Below are positions 61,458-64,000 of a stretch of 64,000 nt of DNA, piece by piece. Positions within the stretch are counted from its first letter, which is position 1. Every line of letters starts with the position of its first letter. Origin of the DNA: Flavobacterium sp. DG2-3 (GTDB lineage: Bacteria; Bacteroidota; Bacteroidia; Flavobacteriales; Flavobacteriaceae); assembly GCF_030730925.1 (NCBI RefSeq), contig NZ_JAVAMB010000009.1, forward strand, positions 151,047 to 215,046. The letters are read 5' to 3'. The notes under the pieces are model-generated. The model did no database searches and was not told the DNA's origin. It saw nothing but the letters and a program-made list of their open reading frames with translations. The position numbers and the translations under genes are program-made.

Positions 61458-62051
61458 TCAATCATTCAATCCTTTTCCATCTAAAATTCTTGGAATATTT
61501 TTTTCTACTCTAGCTTCTCTTGTTTTAGATTGCTTTGGTTGAGAAAAATGAAGCAAATACGCTCGCTGTCTTCCAGGAGTTAAAGCATAAAAAGCTTCTT
61601 TAAAATTTAGATCGGCATCAAACTTATTCTGGAGTTCTTCTGCAATCTCAAATTCTGAAACTTTTTTCAATTCCACTTTCTGTCCTGACTTTTCAATTTC
61701 AGCTGCTTCAAAAATATACTTTTTCAAAATTTCTTTCTTCGCTACAATATCTTCAGCATTGGTAAATCGAACCTGTCGAGCCGCTTGAACATTATCTGAC
61801 TGCTGAATCAATATTTCATCTGGATCTTTCATTAAAGCCCCCTTAAAAAACAGAAAAGCGCAATATTCTTTGAAAGTATGAATTAATACGATGTTTGCAT
61901 TTTCAAAAGTATAACACGGACATCCCCATTTTAACTCTTCAGACAAATGGCAGTCTAAAACAATATCTCGCATCTCTTCTATTTCTGACCTCCATTTTTC
62001 TGCTTTTTCAAAATAAAAATCAACTTTAGAATTTCCACTATATTTTGTCAT
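61458..62051 (-). CDS. YdeI/OmdA-like protein (DUF1801 plus C-terminal bacteriocin-protection motif)
   Basis: A 197-residue cytoplasmic protein. The N-terminal DUF1801-like part has LDCHLSEELKWGCPCYTFEN and EYCAFLFFKGALMKDPDEIL, and the C-terminal part FYALTPGRQRAYLLHFSQPK followed by SKTREARVEK is the YdeI/OmpD-associated tail. Function unclear; some homologues affect resistance to cationic compounds. Start at ATG 62051. Confidence 0.85.
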   Translation of the reverse strand: MTKYSGNSKVDFYFEKAEKWRSEIEEMRDIVLDCHLSEELKWGCPCYTFENANIVLIHTFKEYCAFLFFKGALMKDPDEILIQQSDNVQAARQVRFTNAEDIVAKKEILKKYIFEAAEIEKSGQKVELKKVSEFEIAEELQNKFDADLNFKEAFYALTPGRQRAYLLHFSQPKQSKTREARVEKNIPRILDGKGLND

Positions 62052-62177
62052 AAACAACTTTATTAAAAATTAGTTTAATAAAGATAATAAATCCGTCAAT
62101 TAAAATTCAAAACCTTTCAGAATTCCTCTTTCAGAACCTCTAACAAAGTTTATGATTTTGTCTCTTTCAAAAGTTCG

Positions 62178-62873
62178 TTAAAATTCGTTTTCAATAAGTT
62201 CCAAAGCAAATTTAGTGTTCCGCTTCTCTTGAAATAAAACCCTGTAAATTGCTCTAAGTTCATCAATCTTAGCAGATACAAATCCTCTCCTTTTTAAACC
62301 TACTGTATTTAATCCCGTAAATCTTAGAGGTTCATGTGCCACAATAATATAAGGCGGAATATCTTTCACTACTCGACTTAAACCACTTACCATAGCGTGT
62401 TCACCTATAACGGAGAATTGATGTATAGCAGTCAAGCCACTTATATTGGCCCAATCTTGAACAACTACTTCACCAGCCATCCCAACACTAAATCCAATAA
62501 TAGCATTATTGCCTATTACACAATCATGGCCGATATGGGCATTCGACATAATCAGATTAGAATTGCCAATATGTGTTTTACCTTTCGAAATTGTTCCTTT
62601 GTTAATAGTCACAAACTCTCTTATAATATTATTGTCTCCAATCTCCAGAAGGGTATATTCATCCTTATACTTCAAATCTTGAGGAATCCCGCCTAAAACC
62701 GCACTAGAATGGATCTGACAATTTTCACCAATTCTTGAACCTCTTAAAATAGATACATGATTTCCTATTTGTGTATTATTCCCAATCCAAACATCCTCTT
62801 CAATAGTAACACCGTTTCCTATGCAAATGTTATTTCCAAGAATAGCATTTTTATGAATAAAAATATCTTTCAA
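62178..62873 (-). CDS. LpxA-like left-handed beta-helix acyltransferase
   Basis: A 231-residue hexapeptide-repeat protein (IGNGVTIEEDVWIGNNTQIG, IGNSNLIMSNAHIGHDCVIG). EFVTINKGT, SNAHIGHDCVIGN and GLNTVGLKRRGF are LpxA-type motifs, with the catalytic His in the AHIGHD segment, so it may acylate a UDP-sugar. It is shorter than normal LpxA (about 260 aa) and ends soon after RNTKFALELIENEF, so the C-terminal helical domain is reduced. The only start compatible with the upstream stop codon is the TTG at 62871-62873. Probably a paralogue of the housekeeping lpxA. Confidence 0.8.
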   Translation of the reverse strand: MKDIFIHKNAILGNNICIGNGVTIEEDVWIGNNTQIGNHVSILRGSRIGENCQIHSSAVLGGIPQDLKYKDEYTLLEIGDNNIIREFVTINKGTISKGKTHIGNSNLIMSNAHIGHDCVIGNNAIIGFSVGMAGEVVVQDWANISGLTAIHQFSVIGEHAMVSGLSRVVKDIPPYIIVAHEPLRFTGLNTVGLKRRGFVSAKIDELRAIYRVLFQEKRNTKFALELIENEF

Positions 62874-62937
62874 TTTTTTAAGTTTTTAATGAACTGCAAA
62901 AATTGGAAAAGTTGAAATACTTTTTATTGACCTAATA

Positions 62938-63501
62938 TCAAATAATTGATGCCCGAATTCGGCTCAAAGTCTCTTGACTAACACCAATTAATGAAGCGAT
63001 ATACTTTAATTTGGCCTTTTTAATAATTTGGGGAAATGACTCTAAGAGAAACAGGTATTTTTTCTCTGCAGTCATTAAACGGAATAAATGATTGAACTCA
63101 TTTATTTTAGAAAGATAATGCCGAAGCTGTTTAATATGAAACTTTACAAATAACGGATATTCTAACAAAGCCTGTTCATCAGAATAAGACAACGAATACA
63201 CAATTGTTTCTTCACAAGTTTGAAAGTTCTCAAATGAAGGTTTTTGCTCAAAAAAACTGCTCATTGAAGTCACAAATTGATTATCTGTATAAATCCATTT
63301 GGTGACTTCTGCTCCATCTTCAATGCAAAATCTTCTAACCGCACCAGATTTTATAAAATAAATTTTAGCACAGATCTTACCTTCTTCTGCAAGAAATTCT
63401 CCCTTATTAAAAGTTTCTTCAACAAAACTTCTTTTAATAACATGTTCAGTTTCTAAATCTAATTCTTGAAAACTATTTATAATATGAACTAGCTCTTCCA
63501 T
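62938..63501 (-). CDS. Crp/Fnr-family transcriptional regulator
   Basis: A 187-residue regulator. The cyclic-nucleotide-binding-like domain (residues 1-115) includes FNKGEFLAEEGKICAKIYFI and KSGAVRRFCIEDGAEVTKWI. The C-terminal helix-turn-helix is KLKYIASLIGVSQETLSRIR. It lacks the usual cAMP-pocket Arg and Ser in a clear form and the Fnr iron-sulfur Cys cluster, so the signal is unknown. It stands upstream of the LpxA-like gene, in the same direction, with a 64-bp gap. Confidence 0.87.
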   Translation of the reverse strand: MEELVHIINSFQELDLETEHVIKRSFVEETFNKGEFLAEEGKICAKIYFIKSGAVRRFCIEDGAEVTKWIYTDNQFVTSMSSFFEQKPSFENFQTCEETIVYSLSYSDEQALLEYPLFVKFHIKQLRHYLSKINEFNHLFRLMTAEKKYLFLLESFPQIIKKAKLKYIASLIGVSQETLSRIRASII

Positions 63502-63727
63502 CTATTTTTAAATTTCATAATAATCAAAAATAAACTTTAATTAAGAGAAAAACTAAATCCACTTAGCAAACCACATAATCAATTTACCATTTCCCACGAA
63601 TTTCACCCATTTTAAAGATCAATCTACAAAAAGACAAAGATGAAGCCTGCTGATAAAAATTAATTCATTACAAAGCGTAAATTAGCTCAAAGAAACAGCA
63701 ACACGAAACCGCTCTAATTATAATTAT
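63502..63727. other. AT-rich gap
   Basis: No gene or structure recognised; presumably the promoter of the Crp/Fnr gene. Confidence 0.5.
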
Positions 63728-63840
63728 GGCGTTCCCCTACGGGTCGGGCTGTCCGCTGTATTCCCGATTAGCAAAAACTGCGGCTAAAAAGCCTTGTTTT
63801 TCTAAATCGGGAGCTGCCGCTCCCATCCCTACAGCACGGC
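63728..63840 (+). repeat. Variant of the 115-bp element, copy 4 (113 bp)
   Basis: It shares the frame GGCGTTCCCC..GGTCGGGCTGTCCGC and GCTCCCATCCCT..CACGGC with copies 1-3, but the first variable hairpin is reduced to three bases and a long stem (TTCCCGATTAGCAAAAAC with its near-complement GTTTTTCTAAATCGGGA) replaces the small second hairpin. CTGTA and TACAG pair across it. Confidence 0.7.
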
Positions 63841-63907
63841 ATTAAATAAGGTCTAATTTTCCGGATTTCAGAACAGGGAGATATTTCCAAAAACGGTTAT
63901 AAAACAG

Positions 63908-63935
63908 AAAACCCTATCCGTTTGGATAGGGTTTT
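63908..63935 (-). terminator. Terminator of the rRNA operon
   Basis: AAAACCCTATCC/GGATAGGGTTTT, 12-bp perfect stem with a GTTT loop; on the minus strand it follows the 5S gene. Confidence 0.85.
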
Positions 63936-63944
63936 CAAAAGAAA

Positions 63945-64000
63945 GGCGACGACATACTCTCCCACATAACTGCAGTACCATCTGCGCAGGCGGGCTTAAC
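63945..64000 (-). rRNA. rrf: 5S ribosomal RNA, 3' end
   Basis: The minus strand ends with GGGAGAGTATGTCGTCGCC, the conserved 3' end of Bacteroidota 5S rRNA, preceded by GCGCAGATGGTACTGCAG. About 56 bases are present; the 5' part and the rest of the rRNA operon lie to the right of the window. Confidence 0.88.

Overview
The window comes from a low-GC Gram-negative member of the Bacteroidota, most likely Flavobacterium or a close relative. The signs are Bacteroidota-type promoters (TTTG, about 19 bases, TAnnTTTG), few Shine-Dalgarno sequences, an S46 dipeptidyl-peptidase, a TonB-dependent receptor, an alpha-2-macroglobulin with a SusC-like plug segment, an ObgE without the OCT tail, and Flavobacterium-like gene order. 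Most genes are ordinary chromosomal housekeeping genes. Coordinates are adjusted where an upstream GTG or TTG lies inside an intergenic repeat and a better ATG follows.

Layout. 1-8.2 kb: start of radC, mpl, giant alpha-2-macroglobulin. 8.2-16 kb: palindrome-rich gap, S46 peptidase, outer-membrane barrel, obgE, CNNM/CBS transporter, adk, hpt. 15.7-20 kb: PQQ-type sugar dehydrogenase lipoprotein, TonB-dependent receptor, helical-repeat protein. 20.3-24.7 kb: antitoxin/PIN toxin pair, then purK and purE separated by an AAA ATPase plus an HNH-like gene, which is the best defence-system candidate. 24.8-28.7 kb: M3 peptidase, SanA-like protein and an AT-rich orphan with a HEPN-like motif. 28.8-36 kb: CPA antiporter, and a GbsR-led cluster (DUF2071, DCC, TIGR01777 and SRPBCC proteins). 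36-44 kb: gcvP, FabH-like enzyme, methyltransferase, glycosyltransferase and an MlaE/MlaF lipid-transport pair. 44-50.4 kb: SprT-like protease, four-helix-bundle cassette, SDR, M28 peptidase, acyl-CoA dehydrogenase, chalcone-isomerase-like protein, glutamate dehydrogenase. 51-55 kb: TonB, ExbD, ExbB, FolC, then two tandem tRNA-Val genes. 55.4-64 kb: accessory genes (orphan, alpha/beta hydrolase, MerR regulator facing a broken SDR gene, GEIHG protein, acyltransferase, EamA exporter with a structured leader, YdeI-like protein, LpxA-like acyltransferase, Crp/Fnr regulator), ending in the 3' end of a minus-strand 5S rRNA gene.

The most unusual feature is the intergenic DNA. It holds several families of modular palindromic repeats. 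One is a 115-bp element, present three times with a variant fourth copy; its outer frame is conserved while a 17-bp internal stem has a different but perfectly complementary sequence in each copy. Other candidates for follow-up are the ATPase/HNH pair splitting purK from purE, a HEPN-like orphan, a four-helix-bundle gene flanked by 19-bp inverted repeats, an upstream ORF with two hairpins before the EamA exporter, and a MerR-type operator next to a gene remnant. All functional statements rest on reading motifs by eye; no database search was possible.
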